Below are positions 17,103-25,681 of a stretch of DNA of 64,000 bases, piece after piece. The position numbers and the translations under genes were made by a program. Source of the DNA: Alterisphingorhabdus sp038748365 (GTDB lineage Bacteria; Pseudomonadota; Alphaproteobacteria; Sphingomonadales; Sphingomonadaceae); the NCBI GenBank assembly GCA_038748365.1, contig JBCDIZ010000002.1, positions 248,001 to 312,000 of the forward strand, read 5' to 3'. Position 1 is the stretch's first letter. Each line of letters starts with the position of its first letter. Below the pieces are notes generated by a model. The model did not search any database and was not told the origin of the DNA. It was given only the letters and a program-made list of their open reading frames with translations.

Positions 17103-17286
17103 TGTGATGATCTACCTCATCGCGAGTTTGGCTATAGCGCCGGAACCCAATATTCGGTTGCTTTACTATCGCGAATTGAACATGTGATTAACCCATGAAG
17201 CACATCTGTTTACTGACTGTTGCATTCTGGCAACGGTCTGCCCAGATCGTTTGCGCGTGTATGATAAATGGATAGTCAGTCAGAAT

Positions 17287-18741
17287 ATGGACAACGCCAA
17301 ATTGACCGCATTTCTTAACCAGCTACGCAGCAGCGAGCTGGCTCCGCATATTGTCACTGATGCAGATGCAATTGCGCCCTGGCTGACAGACTGGCGCGGC
17401 CGCTTTCATGGACAGGCGAGCATCATGATTGAGCCAAGGTCTACTGAAGAAACCGCATTCCTGGTTGCTACTGCCGCTGAGCATAAAATTGCCATCGTTC
17501 CGCAAGGGGGCAATAGCGGTATGGTGGGTGGCGCAACGCCCGATGAGAGTGGGGATTCGGTGCTGCTGTCAATGCGGCGGATGAATGCGGTCCGTCAGGA
17601 CTTGCCGCAGGAGCGTGCGGTTATTGCCGAAGCCGGGGTTATTCTACAGACATTGCATGAGCATGTGGAACAGATGGATATGCGCTTTCCTCTGACACTC
17701 GGTGGTAAGGGATCAGCGACAGTCGGTGGCCTGACTTCCACCAATGCAGGCGGTACTCAGGTATTGCGCCATGGCACGATGCGTGCGCTGGTAGCGGGTG
17801 TGGAAGCGGTCTTGCCCAATGGTGAGGTATTTAATGGTCTGGCTGCACTCAAGAAAGACAATCGCGGCTATGATCTCAACAATTTACTGGTCGGTGCCGA
17901 GGGGACTTTAGGCATTGTGACGGCAGCGCGCCTGCGTTTAAGTCCAGCGATATTGGACCGTTGCGTTGTCTGGGCCGGGCTGGAATCCCCAACCGTCGCG
18001 CGCAACTTACTGCTGTTTCTCGAAGCTGAGGCCGGACCCGCCATGGAAGGGTTTGAGATTATGCCGCAACATTGCATCGAAAATGTTCTGCGGCATATCC
18101 CCGACACAAGAACGCCTCTTGCTGGGCAGCATGACTGGCACTGCCTTATCGAGATTGTCCGCGACGACGCCAATGGGACCCCATCATCAGAAAGAACGGA
18201 AGCGATCATGGCGGCAGCAATGGAGCAGGGTCTGATCGACGATGCTGTTCTATCAGCCAGCGAGGCGCAGGCAGAAGCTTTCTGGAAAATTCGCGACTCT
18301 ATTGCCGAGGCAGAGCGTGCCGAAGGCCCGGCAATACAGCATGATATCAGCGTACCGGTAGCCGATATGGCCGGTTTCATCGAACAGGTTGCACCGGAAA
18401 CCGAGCGGCGTTTTCCAGGCAGCCGCGCCATTGCCTTTGGCCATATGGGTGATGGCAATGTGCATTACCATGTGACGGCACCAAAAGGCGTGGATGCAGA
18501 ACAATGGTATGCAGGAGCAGCGCGTGAGATCAGCCGCTGGGTTTATGACCAGGTCGATCAATGGCATGGATCACTGTCCGCTGAGCATGGCATAGGCCAG
18601 CTTAAACGCGATGAATTGGCTCGCCTGGGTGATCCGGCACGGCTCTATGCTTTGCGTGCAATCAAAAAAGCATTGGATCCGGAGGAAATTATGAACCCCG
18701 GAAAACTCATTGCCCTTGCGTCACCCGGCGACAGCACTTAA
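17287..18741 (+). CDS. FAD-linked dehydrogenase, D-2-hydroxyglutarate dehydrogenase/GlcD type
   Basis: Flavoprotein (about 484 aa) that oxidises a D-2-hydroxy acid and passes electrons onward. The N-terminal PCMH-type FAD domain shows PQGGNSGMVGGATPDE and GGLTSTNAGGTQVLRHG. The C-terminal FAD-oxidase domain shows AFGHMGDGNVHYHVTAP and the metal-binding SAEHGIGQLKRDEL, ending in LDPEEIMNPGKL. ATG at 17287 (MDNAKLTAFLNQLRSS) matches where relatives begin; an in-frame TTG at 17251 would add 12 residues. SapC follows 38 bp downstream and may be co-transcribed. The substrate may be D-2-hydroxyglutarate or D-lactate. Confidence 0.9.
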   Translation: MDNAKLTAFLNQLRSSELAPHIVTDADAIAPWLTDWRGRFHGQASIMIEPRSTEETAFLVATAAEHKIAIVPQGGNSGMVGGATPDESGDSVLLSMRRMNAVRQDLPQERAVIAEAGVILQTLHEHVEQMDMRFPLTLGGKGSATVGGLTSTNAGGTQVLRHGTMRALVAGVEAVLPNGEVFNGLAALKKDNRGYDLNNLLVGAEGTLGIVTAARLRLSPAILDRCVVWAGLESPTVARNLLLFLEAEAGPAMEGFEIMPQHCIENVLRHIPDTRTPLAGQHDWHCLIEIVRDDANGTPSSERTEAIMAAAMEQGLIDDAVLSASEAQAEAFWKIRDSIAEAERAEGPAIQHDISVPVADMAGFIEQVAPETERRFPGSRAIAFGHMGDGNVHYHVTAPKGVDAEQWYAGAAREISRWVYDQVDQWHGSLSAEHGIGQLKRDELARLGDPARLYALRAIKKALDPEEIMNPGKLIALASPGDST

Positions 18742-18779
18742 GGCGCAAGTAATTTTCTAATGTATTTCGGAGACTGACA

Positions 18780-19676
18780 ATGGCTAGCCAGCCGCAACCA
18801 ACAAACTTGCCGCTTTTCTTCAAAGAACTTGTTCCGCTGAACAGCAATGAGCATGGAAAATGGAAAGTCCGCGGTCTTGATAATGCCGAGTTCCTGAAAG
18901 ACTCACATGCTATCCCGCTGACAGTAGAAGAATTTCCTCAAGCACAGCGTCACTATCCGATCATCTTCACCGTTGGCGATAATCCGGTTCCGCTGGCGCT
19001 GATGGGCCTGAATGAAGGCGTCAACGTCTATATGAATGACGATGGCAAGATGAAGAATCCGGTCTATATTCCAGCCTATATCCGTCGCTATCCCTTCCTG
19101 CTTGCCAAGCTGCGCCCGGATTCACAGGAGCTTTCCCTGTGCTTTGACCCTTCAAGCGGCGCTGTCGGTGATTTCAAAGATGGCGACGCCGTATTTGATG
19201 ATGATGGCAAGCCGACCGAGACTACCCAGAATATCCTGAAATTCTGCGAGCAGTTTGAAGAAGCCGGTGCCCGCACAGGCGCGTTTATGACCGAGCTGAA
19301 AAAATATGATCTGCTGATGGACGGTGAAGTTTCGATACAACAGGCTGGCAATGACAAGCCGTTTATCTATCGTGGCTTTCAGATGGTGAATGAAGAGAAG
19401 CTACGCGATATGCGTGGCGATGAACTGCGCAAACTTAGTCAAAACGGCATGCTGCCATTGATCCATGCGCATCTCTTCTCGCTGCAGGTTATGCGCGAAG
19501 TCTTCTCGCAGCAGGTTGCCGAGGGCAAGGTTCCACAGGTGACGACAGCACCAACCGTTGACAATGCAACCTCTGCGTCGACAACGGCCACGAGTGCTGA
19601 AAAGAAAGAAAGCAAGCCTGCGGCAAAGAAAGCCAACAGCAAGAAAACGTCTTCAAAAGACGCTCAGATCAGCTGA
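18780..19676 (+). CDS. SapC family protein
   Basis: Protein of 298 aa of the SapC family (PF07277), named for a Campylobacter S-layer-associated protein; no enzymatic role is established. Typical segments are PLFFKELVPLNSNEHGKW, HYPIIFTVGDNPVPLALMGL, YIPAYIRRYPFLLAK and MQMVNEEKLRDM-type sequence (here FQMVNEEKLRDMRGDEL). A C-terminal extension of about 50 residues is Ala/Thr/Lys-rich (AEKKESKPAAKKANSKKT) and probably disordered. No signal peptide. A strong terminator follows directly. Confidence 0.88.
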   Translation: MASQPQPTNLPLFFKELVPLNSNEHGKWKVRGLDNAEFLKDSHAIPLTVEEFPQAQRHYPIIFTVGDNPVPLALMGLNEGVNVYMNDDGKMKNPVYIPAYIRRYPFLLAKLRPDSQELSLCFDPSSGAVGDFKDGDAVFDDDGKPTETTQNILKFCEQFEEAGARTGAFMTELKKYDLLMDGEVSIQQAGNDKPFIYRGFQMVNEEKLRDMRGDELRKLSQNGMLPLIHAHLFSLQVMREVFSQQVAEGKVPQVTTAPTVDNATSASTTATSAEKKESKPAAKKANSKKTSSKDAQIS

Positions 19677-19697
19677 TTTTGCGCCAATCACAATAAC

Positions 19698-19738
19698 AAA
19701 GGGCGTCGCTATCACTATAGCGGCGCCCTTTTTGTTTT
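19698..19738 (+). terminator. Rho-independent terminator after sapC
   Basis: GGGCGTCGCTAT / ATAGCGGCGCCC with a CACT loop is followed by TTTTTGTTTT. Confidence 0.88.
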
Positions 19739-19754
19739 ACTCTAGGTCCTGATT

Positions 19755-20240
19755 CTAAAGCACAGAATGCAGCGCTGCATAACCGGTGGCGCGGGCAACC
19801 CACCAGAAGTCGGTTATGACCGGCGGGCTGAACATCGGATGCAGCGCCTGGTTGAACGCTGTTCGGTCATTGGCCATGGCAGCACGCAGCATATCTGCCA
19901 CGACTTTCTCGTCTGTTGTCATGCACTGGCAACAAGGCGGGGATACCATAAACGGGCCTTCCCATTGATCCGCCAGTCTTTTCACCAAACGGCTGAGCTG
20001 CACCGCTGTTTCCAGTGATCCAGTACGCATACGCAGTATATCGACAACATTATTATTGCGTTTGCCAGCCATTACGCTGAACCGGAATGCTAACATCAGC
20101 CTGCGTTCCAGAGGTGACAGGCTGTCCAGCATAAGGCTTCTGGAATAAAAATCTGGCCGAGTCGCATCTTCTGCACTTGCGATCTGCAGCACCGTTGGTT
20201 CTTTGCTCTGCGCTTTATCGGTCCCCTGATCTGGCATCAT
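19755..20240 (-). CDS. Unrecognised small protein behind a Fur-type box
   Basis: Soluble protein of 161 aa with no signal peptide and no family I can name. It is mainly helical: LSPLERRLMLAFRFSVMAGK, a second helical stretch LETAVQLSRLVKRLADQW, then the motif PPCCQCMTTDEKVVADMLRA with three clustered Cys that could bind metal or a cofactor, and an aromatic C-terminus (FWWVARATGYAALHSVL). A perfect TGATAAT-G-ATTATCA palindrome sits 42 bases upstream of the start, so iron control through Fur is likely. The helix plus C-x-x-C-DE arrangement looks distantly like the 188-aa protein at 63425-63991. Function unknown. Confidence 0.75.
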   Translation of the reverse strand: MMPDQGTDKAQSKEPTVLQIASAEDATRPDFYSRSLMLDSLSPLERRLMLAFRFSVMAGKRNNNVVDILRMRTGSLETAVQLSRLVKRLADQWEGPFMVSPPCCQCMTTDEKVVADMLRAAMANDRTAFNQALHPMFSPPVITDFWWVARATGYAALHSVL

Positions 20241-20281
20241 GCAATCTCCTTATGCTCTCAATAGATATTGAATTACATAGG

Positions 20282-20296
20282 TGATAATGATTATCA
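20282..20296. promoter_or_regulatory. Probable Fur box
   Basis: TGATAATGATTATCA is a perfect 7-1-7 palindrome and nearly identical to the core of the classical Fur site (GATAATGATAATCATTATC). It lies between the downstream end of the N-formylglutamate amidohydrolase gene and the start of the 161-aa gene, so it should control the latter. Confidence 0.75.
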
Positions 20297-20305
20297 ATAG
20301 TAAAG

Positions 20306-21247
20306 TTACTCAGCGGCCTCTATACGTCGCATTCCATAGGCATAATCCGCTGCCACATCAGCAAGTGCGGCGATAAGCCCGCGTACTGCCTCTATAGCTC
20401 TTCCAGGGAAGCCGTTGCGGTCGAGGTAGAGTGCGCGATCAACCTCAATCTGCACGGCATATATCGGGCCGTCAGCCCGGCTGTGACGATCCAATATATA
20501 GCCACCGGCATAAGGCCGGTTGCGGCCTGCGCGAAAACCATGATCTCTGGCCATATGTTCCATTCGTGTCACCAGTGGATCAGGCGCGCTGGCACCGAAG
20601 CGATCACCGAAAAGAATCTGTATGGGTGTATCGGGCTGGCCGGGCTCCGTCGAAAGGCTGGGCATGGAATGGATGTCCAGCAATATTGCACAGCCATAAA
20701 TCCCCAGTCTTTCCTCCAGTCTGTGAGTCACCGCTTCGTGATACGGCGCGTGGACATGCTGTATACGCTGAATGATATCGGCCATGGCCCAGTTGTTACG
20801 CCATATATCGCCATAATTATTGAGCCGTGTTGGCACGAGGCCCAGGCCAACACCGGCACGATATGGGCTGCCCTTTTGGCGACCTATACCATATATGTTT
20901 CGTCTCGGCAGATGGTCCAGCGCAGAGCTTGCTGCAATTCCGGTGATAGCTTTGCGGTCAAGATCATCAGGGTGACGATTGAGATCAATCCATGCGCGCG
21001 GAGCTAGCGCTGTCAATGCTTCATGATCGCGTTTTAGAGCATCGCTGATCAAAAGATCCGCATAGCGGTCTTCAAGTTTATGCAGTGCATGGGCAGGGAT
21101 ACGCAGATTGTCGAGCAGAGCGCTCGGATAGCTGCGGCCGGAATGGGGCACAGACAGCAGGACGGGTGACTGACCCGTCGCAAACCCGGCGTCGCCTGAC
21201 CGCCAATAGCTGCTTTCACCAGAAAGACTGTTTCCTGTACGAGCCAT
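20306..21247 (-). CDS. N-formylglutamate amidohydrolase family protein
   Basis: Zinc-type amidohydrolase (FGase family, PF05013; 313 aa). In histidine degradation the enzyme splits N-formylglutamate to glutamate and formate. Visible hallmarks are the beginning of the fold VLLSVPHSGRSYP with the metal His, the RAWIDLNRHPDDLD segment, CAILLDIHSMPS and YAVQIEVDRALYLD (substrate and metal residues). No other hut genes are near, so it may act on another N-acyl amino acid. Its 3' end lies ten bases from a Fur box that belongs to the next gene. Confidence 0.88.
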   Translation of the reverse strand: MARTGNSLSGESSYWRSGDAGFATGQSPVLLSVPHSGRSYPSALLDNLRIPAHALHKLEDRYADLLISDALKRDHEALTALAPRAWIDLNRHPDDLDRKAITGIAASSALDHLPRRNIYGIGRQKGSPYRAGVGLGLVPTRLNNYGDIWRNNWAMADIIQRIQHVHAPYHEAVTHRLEERLGIYGCAILLDIHSMPSLSTEPGQPDTPIQILFGDRFGASAPDPLVTRMEHMARDHGFRAGRNRPYAGGYILDRHSRADGPIYAVQIEVDRALYLDRNGFPGRAIEAVRGLIAALADVAADYAYGMRRIEAAE

Positions 21248-21466
21248 CTATGTCGACATGGCCCAGCTTTAGGACTTTGTCAAAAGAGAAACACAAGACG
21301 AAACCTCATCCAAAAACGATGAAAAATCGTGTATATCGGGGAACAAAGATACAGTTCGGAATTTAGTGAAATTATCTATTAGAAAACACTAAATTAACGC
21401 ATTCTAGTGTAATGATGAAAAAATAACAGCATAGCTGTTTGGTTTGCAAAAGAGTTTGGGATATCC

Positions 21467-21841
21467 ATGGAAAGAATTCTTCTGGCAGAAGATGAAGACG
21501 CTATGCGCGCCTATTTAAAACGTGCTTTGGAAAAAGCCGAATATGAAGTGGTCGATGTTGATAGAGGCACTGCGGCTGTACCTTTGCTTGAAGTGGAAGA
21601 CTTTGATCTTTTGCTGACAGACATTGTGATGCCAGAAATGGACGGTATTGAACTGGCGCAGCATTGCGCCAAAGTGTCCCCCAAGACCAAGGTGATGTTT
21701 ATAACCGGATTTGCTGCTGTCAGCCTGAAAGCAGGGCAAGCTGCGCCTAATGCCCGCGTCCTTTCCAAACCGTTTCACCTCAAAGATCTCGTGCTGGAGG
21801 TTGACCGGGTATTGGACAAGGTCGACCCAAGCGGCCTTTGA
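21467..21841 (+). CDS. cpdR: Single-domain response regulator, CpdR-like
   Basis: Receiver domain only (124 aa). The beginning MERILLAEDEDAMRAYLKRALE has the acidic pocket; the phosphoacceptor Asp is in LLLTDIVMPEMDG; the conserved Thr/Lys are in MFITGFAA and LSKPFHLKDL. It closely follows the pattern of CpdR, the alphaproteobacterial receiver that, when unphosphorylated, prepares ClpXP for degradation of cell-cycle regulators, under control of the CckA-ChpT relay. No kinase is nearby, as is usual for cpdR. A preceding stretch of 219 bp holds no gene. CpdR assignment is by sequence pattern; a generic CheY-like receiver is the alternative. Confidence 0.85.
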   Translation: MERILLAEDEDAMRAYLKRALEKAEYEVVDVDRGTAAVPLLEVEDFDLLLTDIVMPEMDGIELAQHCAKVSPKTKVMFITGFAAVSLKAGQAAPNARVLSKPFHLKDLVLEVDRVLDKVDPSGL

Positions 21842-21952
21842 TAATGGCGGCCATTGCAGGATAAAAAGACGCTTGCAATGCGGACAAGCGATAGCTAGAT
21901 GATCGCCCCTGCCTAGGATGCTATAATCCAAGGCAGGCATGATGATCCAAGT

Positions 21953-22027
21953 GGGCGTATAGCTCAGTGGTAGAGCACTGTGTTGACATCGCAGGGGTCG
22001 GAAGTTCAACTCTTCCTACGCCCACCA
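21953..22027 (+). tRNA. tRNA-Val: tRNA-Val (GAC)
   Basis: Type I tRNA of 75 bases including CCA. The acceptor stem GGGCGTA pairs with TACGCCC, the D arm is GCTCAGTGGTAGAGC, the anticodon loop TTGACAT gives GAC, and the T arm is GGAAGTTCAACTCTTCC. A hairpin (CTGCCT..AGGCAG, about 21909-21938) stands just upstream. It is not followed by an integrase. Confidence 0.96.
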
Positions 22028-22068
22028 TCATCCCCCACTAGGTAAACCGGTCCCGTAGCGAACAGATG

Positions 22069-23685
22069 CTATGCTTCAGTAAGCGAGCCGGGTGCTCCGT
22101 TTTCAACAACCATGCGCTTGCGTGTGCCAATTTGCCCGCCACGAGAGCTGATACGGTCAAGCGTCTTGAACTCTGTGGTCCATAAGTCGGCGTTGACATC
22201 GCAGATCACATAGCCGCGTTGGGCATTGTGCCATTTCAGACATTCATTTTCTGCCTTGATCGCCTTTGTGTCTCTGCGCTGGTCTTCGCCGTCTCCGCCC
22301 GAAGTGATCGAGGTGGCAACGAATTCGGTCGCCAGCGGTTTCAGTCCGGGCCGCTGCCCGTTCATATGCAATTCGCCAGCATAATTCTGGTGCTCATCGC
22401 CGGTGAGGACAATGACGCTATCAAGCTCAAGATCACGCAACTGCTCCATGAGCTTTTTGCGCGGTGTGCGATAGCCCGCCCAGCTATCGAGATTCTCGGT
22501 GAGGTCAGGACCTGGGCTACGATCAAGATCCATCATCATCACCTGCTGGGCCAGCACCTGCCATTGGCTTTTTGAGGTGCCCAATTTATCGAACAGCCAG
22601 CGCTGTTGCTGCTGCCCCAACATATCGGCACCCTCATTCCAGGTATCGTCGCACACGGCACCCCATCGGTCGTTGCATGGCTGGTTGGTCCGATATTGGC
22701 GGGTGTCGAGAATATTGAGGTCAATCAGATTGCCGAAACGCGCCTGGCGATAGAGCTGCATCCAGGCGCCGATGGGCAGTGCCGAAGCACGCAACGGCAT
22801 ATGTTCATAATAGGCCTGCATCGCCATCTGGCGGCGCAGTTTGAAAATGGTCTGCGGCGTCGTATCCTGATCCACATCGCTAGCCCAGTTATTGTCGATC
22901 TCATGGTCATCCCAGGTGACGAACCAAGGTGCTGCTGCATGGGCGGCCTGCAGGTCGACATCCATCTTATACTGAGCGTAACGGCGTCGATAATCGTCGA
23001 TCGAGTATATTTCGCCGCCGAAATGCCGACGCACCGTCTCGACCGGCCCTTCGCGATAATTGCGGAAACGGTTGCCTCGCCCTTCATAGATATAGTCGCC
23101 ATAGCAGAAGACGAAATCGGCCTCTTCGCGCGCGAGATAGCGGTGTGCGGTGTAATAGCCCTCTTCATAATTCTGACAGCCTGCAACGGCGAAGCGAAGG
23201 TGATCGACAGGTTGCCCGATGGCCGGAGTTGTCTTGCTGCGACCAATAGCGCTGCGCTCACGCCCGGCGATAAAGTGGTACCAATAGGGCCGGTTGGGCT
23301 GGAGCCCGCCGACTTCGACATGGACCGCATGGCCGAGTTCGGGTCTGGCGATGGCGGTGCCCTTAGCCACGACTTCCCGCATCCGCTCATCGCTGGCAAC
23401 TTCCCACTCCACCTCTACTGGGGCGGCGGGCATGCCATATCCGATTGTAAGCGGCTCGGGCGCAAGCCGGGTCCAGATCACAAAGCCATCAGCCTCGGGT
23501 TCGCCTGAGGCGATTCCCAGCTGGAAAGGATAGGAGAGAAACGTTGGCGAGGCGATTGCGCGCATCCCCGTGAGCAACCCCAAGCCTGCAATAGCGGTGC
23601 TGCCGAATGTCATCAGCGCATGGCGACGGCTCAATTCAAGCCGTTTGGAACGTTGGTCTGTCACCGTCTCTAACCCCTCCATCAA
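22069..23685 (-). CDS. phoD: Alkaline phosphatase D family protein, Tat-exported
   Basis: PhoD-type metallophosphoesterase (538 aa) that hydrolyses phosphate mono- or diesters in the periplasm. The N-terminus carries a twin-arginine signal (LSRRHALMTFGSTAIAGLGL). A PhoD N-terminal domain is followed by the metal centre: AGCQNYEEGYYTAHRYL, VFCYGDYIYEG, TWDDHEIDNNW and LTGDEHQNYAGELH. The Cys of AGCQ is the conserved iron ligand of PhoD enzymes. It is convergent with tRNA-Val and stands alone; no Pho box was recognised upstream. The true start may be an internal Met of the leader. Confidence 0.93.
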   Translation of the reverse strand: MMEGLETVTDQRSKRLELSRRHALMTFGSTAIAGLGLLTGMRAIASPTFLSYPFQLGIASGEPEADGFVIWTRLAPEPLTIGYGMPAAPVEVEWEVASDERMREVVAKGTAIARPELGHAVHVEVGGLQPNRPYWYHFIAGRERSAIGRSKTTPAIGQPVDHLRFAVAGCQNYEEGYYTAHRYLAREEADFVFCYGDYIYEGRGNRFRNYREGPVETVRRHFGGEIYSIDDYRRRYAQYKMDVDLQAAHAAAPWFVTWDDHEIDNNWASDVDQDTTPQTIFKLRRQMAMQAYYEHMPLRASALPIGAWMQLYRQARFGNLIDLNILDTRQYRTNQPCNDRWGAVCDDTWNEGADMLGQQQQRWLFDKLGTSKSQWQVLAQQVMMMDLDRSPGPDLTENLDSWAGYRTPRKKLMEQLRDLELDSVIVLTGDEHQNYAGELHMNGQRPGLKPLATEFVATSITSGGDGEDQRRDTKAIKAENECLKWHNAQRGYVICDVNADLWTTEFKTLDRISSRGGQIGTRKRMVVENGAPGSLTEA

Positions 23686-23884
23686 CTTTGGTTCGAGTAG
23701 CTAAGCTATGTTGCAGGCATATTGCTTTGTGTGCATCAAGGTCCAGCCTTTATTGTTGGATACGCCGTTGATCCCGTTGCTACGGTGATCGAGATAATGG
23801 CTGACGCTACGGCTTCCTTTCTGGCTGCACAAAGACAGCAAAAAGCCATGGCCAAGCGCATAAAACTGCGCTTAAACATGTGCT

Positions 23885-24670
23885 ATGCAGTTATCCGATC
23901 TTCTTGGCTCGGTCAGCGTAAGTGATGGCAGCGCGACCCTTTCCATCCCTCCCACCTGGATGCAGGGGCGGACGACTTATGGCGGGCTTTCGGCGGCGCT
24001 GGCGCATCATGTGGCGCGACAGGCATTTCCTGATGTACCCCCTTTACGCTCGGGCCAGATTGCCTTTGTCGGCCCGATTGCGGGGGACTGCACTGTCAGT
24101 GTCGAACTGTTGCGCCGAGGCAAGAATACCGCCTTTGTGAGCGCAAGAACCGTGTCGGATGCCGGTATAGGCCTGATATGCACTTTCATCTTTATGAATC
24201 CGCGCAAAAGCCATGTTGAATATCATGGACTTGATCGCAGCGAGGCGCCGCCCATTCCGGCAGAGGATGGAATCCGTCATGGCCCGCCAGAGTTTTTCAC
24301 CCAGCATTTTGATTATCCTGAAAAGCGGCTGGACTTGAGTCAGCGCAGCGACATGCTGGAAGCGTGGCACAGGCTGCGTGACGATGGCCAGAAAGAAGGG
24401 ATCTATGATGTGATGACTGAATTGCTGTGCATTGGCGACGCGTTGCCGCCATCGGCCATGGGACTAATGACCGAATCTGGACCGGTGAGCTCTATGAACT
24501 GGCAAGTCAATCTGTTCACCGATAAACCGGAAACAGAAGGCGGCTGGTGGCTGTTGTCGTCAGAGACGCATCATGCGGAAAATGGCGCCAGTAGCCAATA
24601 TATGACCGTGCGCAATAGCCGATTGGAACCGGTAATGACTGGCATGCAATCAGTGGCACTATTTGTTTAG
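23885..24670 (+). CDS. Acyl-CoA thioesterase, double-hotdog (TesB/4HBT_3-like)
   Basis: Thioesterase family protein of 261 aa. The N-terminal hotdog has the pattern TWMQGRTTYGGLSAALAHHVA followed by RSGQIAFVGPIAGDCTVSVE and GKNTAFVSARTV, as in TesB-like proteins of the 4HBT_3 type. The second half (SMNWQVNLFTDKPETEGGWW, then LLSSETHHAENGASSQYM) is the degenerate second hotdog with the likely catalytic Asp/His region. It stands 30 bp upstream of the flavoprotein gene, with which it may be co-transcribed. The acyl substrate is unknown. Confidence 0.82.
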   Translation: MQLSDLLGSVSVSDGSATLSIPPTWMQGRTTYGGLSAALAHHVARQAFPDVPPLRSGQIAFVGPIAGDCTVSVELLRRGKNTAFVSARTVSDAGIGLICTFIFMNPRKSHVEYHGLDRSEAPPIPAEDGIRHGPPEFFTQHFDYPEKRLDLSQRSDMLEAWHRLRDDGQKEGIYDVMTELLCIGDALPPSAMGLMTESGPVSSMNWQVNLFTDKPETEGGWWLLSSETHHAENGASSQYMTVRNSRLEPVMTGMQSVALFV

Positions 24671-24700
24671 AGAATAACAGCGACAAGAGAGGAAAGCCTC

Positions 24701-25681
24701 ATGAAAACACGTATTACGGAAATGTTCGGTATCAAGCACCCCATCATTCAGGGTGGCATGCACTATGTCGGTTTCGCCGAGATGGCAGCGGCGGTCTCCA
24801 ATGCCGGTGGTCTGGGCATTATCACTGGCCTGACGCAGAAGTCGGCGGCCGATCTCGCCAATGAGATCGCCAAATGCAAGGACATGACTGACAAACCTTT
24901 TGGCGTAAATCTTACCTTTCTGCCGGTCGTGAACGCCCCGGATTACGAAGGCATGGTGCGTGCGATTATCGAGGGCGGCGTCAAGGTAGTGGAGACCGCT
25001 GGCAATAATCCTTCACAGGTGCTGCCGCCGCTTCAGGGTGCTGGCATTAAGGTCATCCACAAATGTACCAGCGTGCGCCATGCGCTCAAGGCGCAAAGCA
25101 TTGGCTGCGATGCGGTGAGTGTTGACGGTTTTGAATGTGGCGGCCATCCGGGCGAGGATGATGTACCCAATATGATCCTGCTGCCGCGCGCTGCGGATGA
25201 GCTGGAAATCCCGTTCGTTTCCTCAGGCGGTCAGGCTGATGGCCGCAGTCTCGTGGCCTCGCTTGCCATGGGCGCGGATGGCATGAACATGGGCACACGC
25301 TTTATCGCTACCAAGGAAGCACCGGTCCACGATAATGTGAAACAGGCGATTGTCGCGGCTTCCGAGCTCGATACACGCCTTGTCATGCGCCCGCTACGCA
25401 ATACCGAGCGGGTGCTCAATAATGACGCCGTCGAGCGGCTGCTGGAGATCGAGAAAGAGAAGGGCAGTGACCTGCAATTCACCGATATCATTGAGCAGGT
25501 TGCGGGCGTTTATCCGTCGATCATGATGGAAGGCGAAATGGACAAAGGCGCCTGGTCCTGCGGCATGGTTGCCGGACTGATCAACGATATTCCGACCTGT
25601 CAGGAACTGGTCGACCGGATTATGAATGAAGCGGAAGAGATCATCAATCAGCGGCTGGGTGGCTTCCTCAAGGCTGCATAA
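24701..25681 (+). CDS. FMN-dependent nitronate monooxygenase-like oxidoreductase
   Basis: TIM-barrel flavoprotein (NMO family, PF03060; 326 aa). Characteristic segments are HPIIQGGMHYVGFAEMAAAV, NAGGLGIITGL, NPSQVLPPLQGAGIKVIHKC, VDGFECGGHPGEDD with the catalytic-type His, and SSGGQADGRSLVASLAMGAD for phosphate binding of FMN. Members oxidise nitronates or act as NAD(P)H:quinone or enoyl reductases; which reaction applies is not readable. AGAGAGGAAAG stands just before the ATG. Its stop codon overlaps the start of the next gene (TAATG), so the two are co-translated. Confidence 0.9.
   Translation: MKTRITEMFGIKHPIIQGGMHYVGFAEMAAAVSNAGGLGIITGLTQKSAADLANEIAKCKDMTDKPFGVNLTFLPVVNAPDYEGMVRAIIEGGVKVVETAGNNPSQVLPPLQGAGIKVIHKCTSVRHALKAQSIGCDAVSVDGFECGGHPGEDDVPNMILLPRAADELEIPFVSSGGQADGRSLVASLAMGADGMNMGTRFIATKEAPVHDNVKQAIVAASELDTRLVMRPLRNTERVLNNDAVERLLEIEKEKGSDLQFTDIIEQVAGVYPSIMMEGEMDKGAWSCGMVAGLINDIPTCQELVDRIMNEAEEIINQRLGGFLKAA

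Noticed and set aside
21909..21938. Hairpin upstream of tRNA-Val as terminator of cpdR
   Set aside because: The stem is reasonable but has no T-tract, so it is mentioned only with the tRNA.
22606..23508. 300-codon plus-strand frame inside phoD
   Set aside because: Antisense to conserved PhoD motifs; composition is that of a shadow frame.
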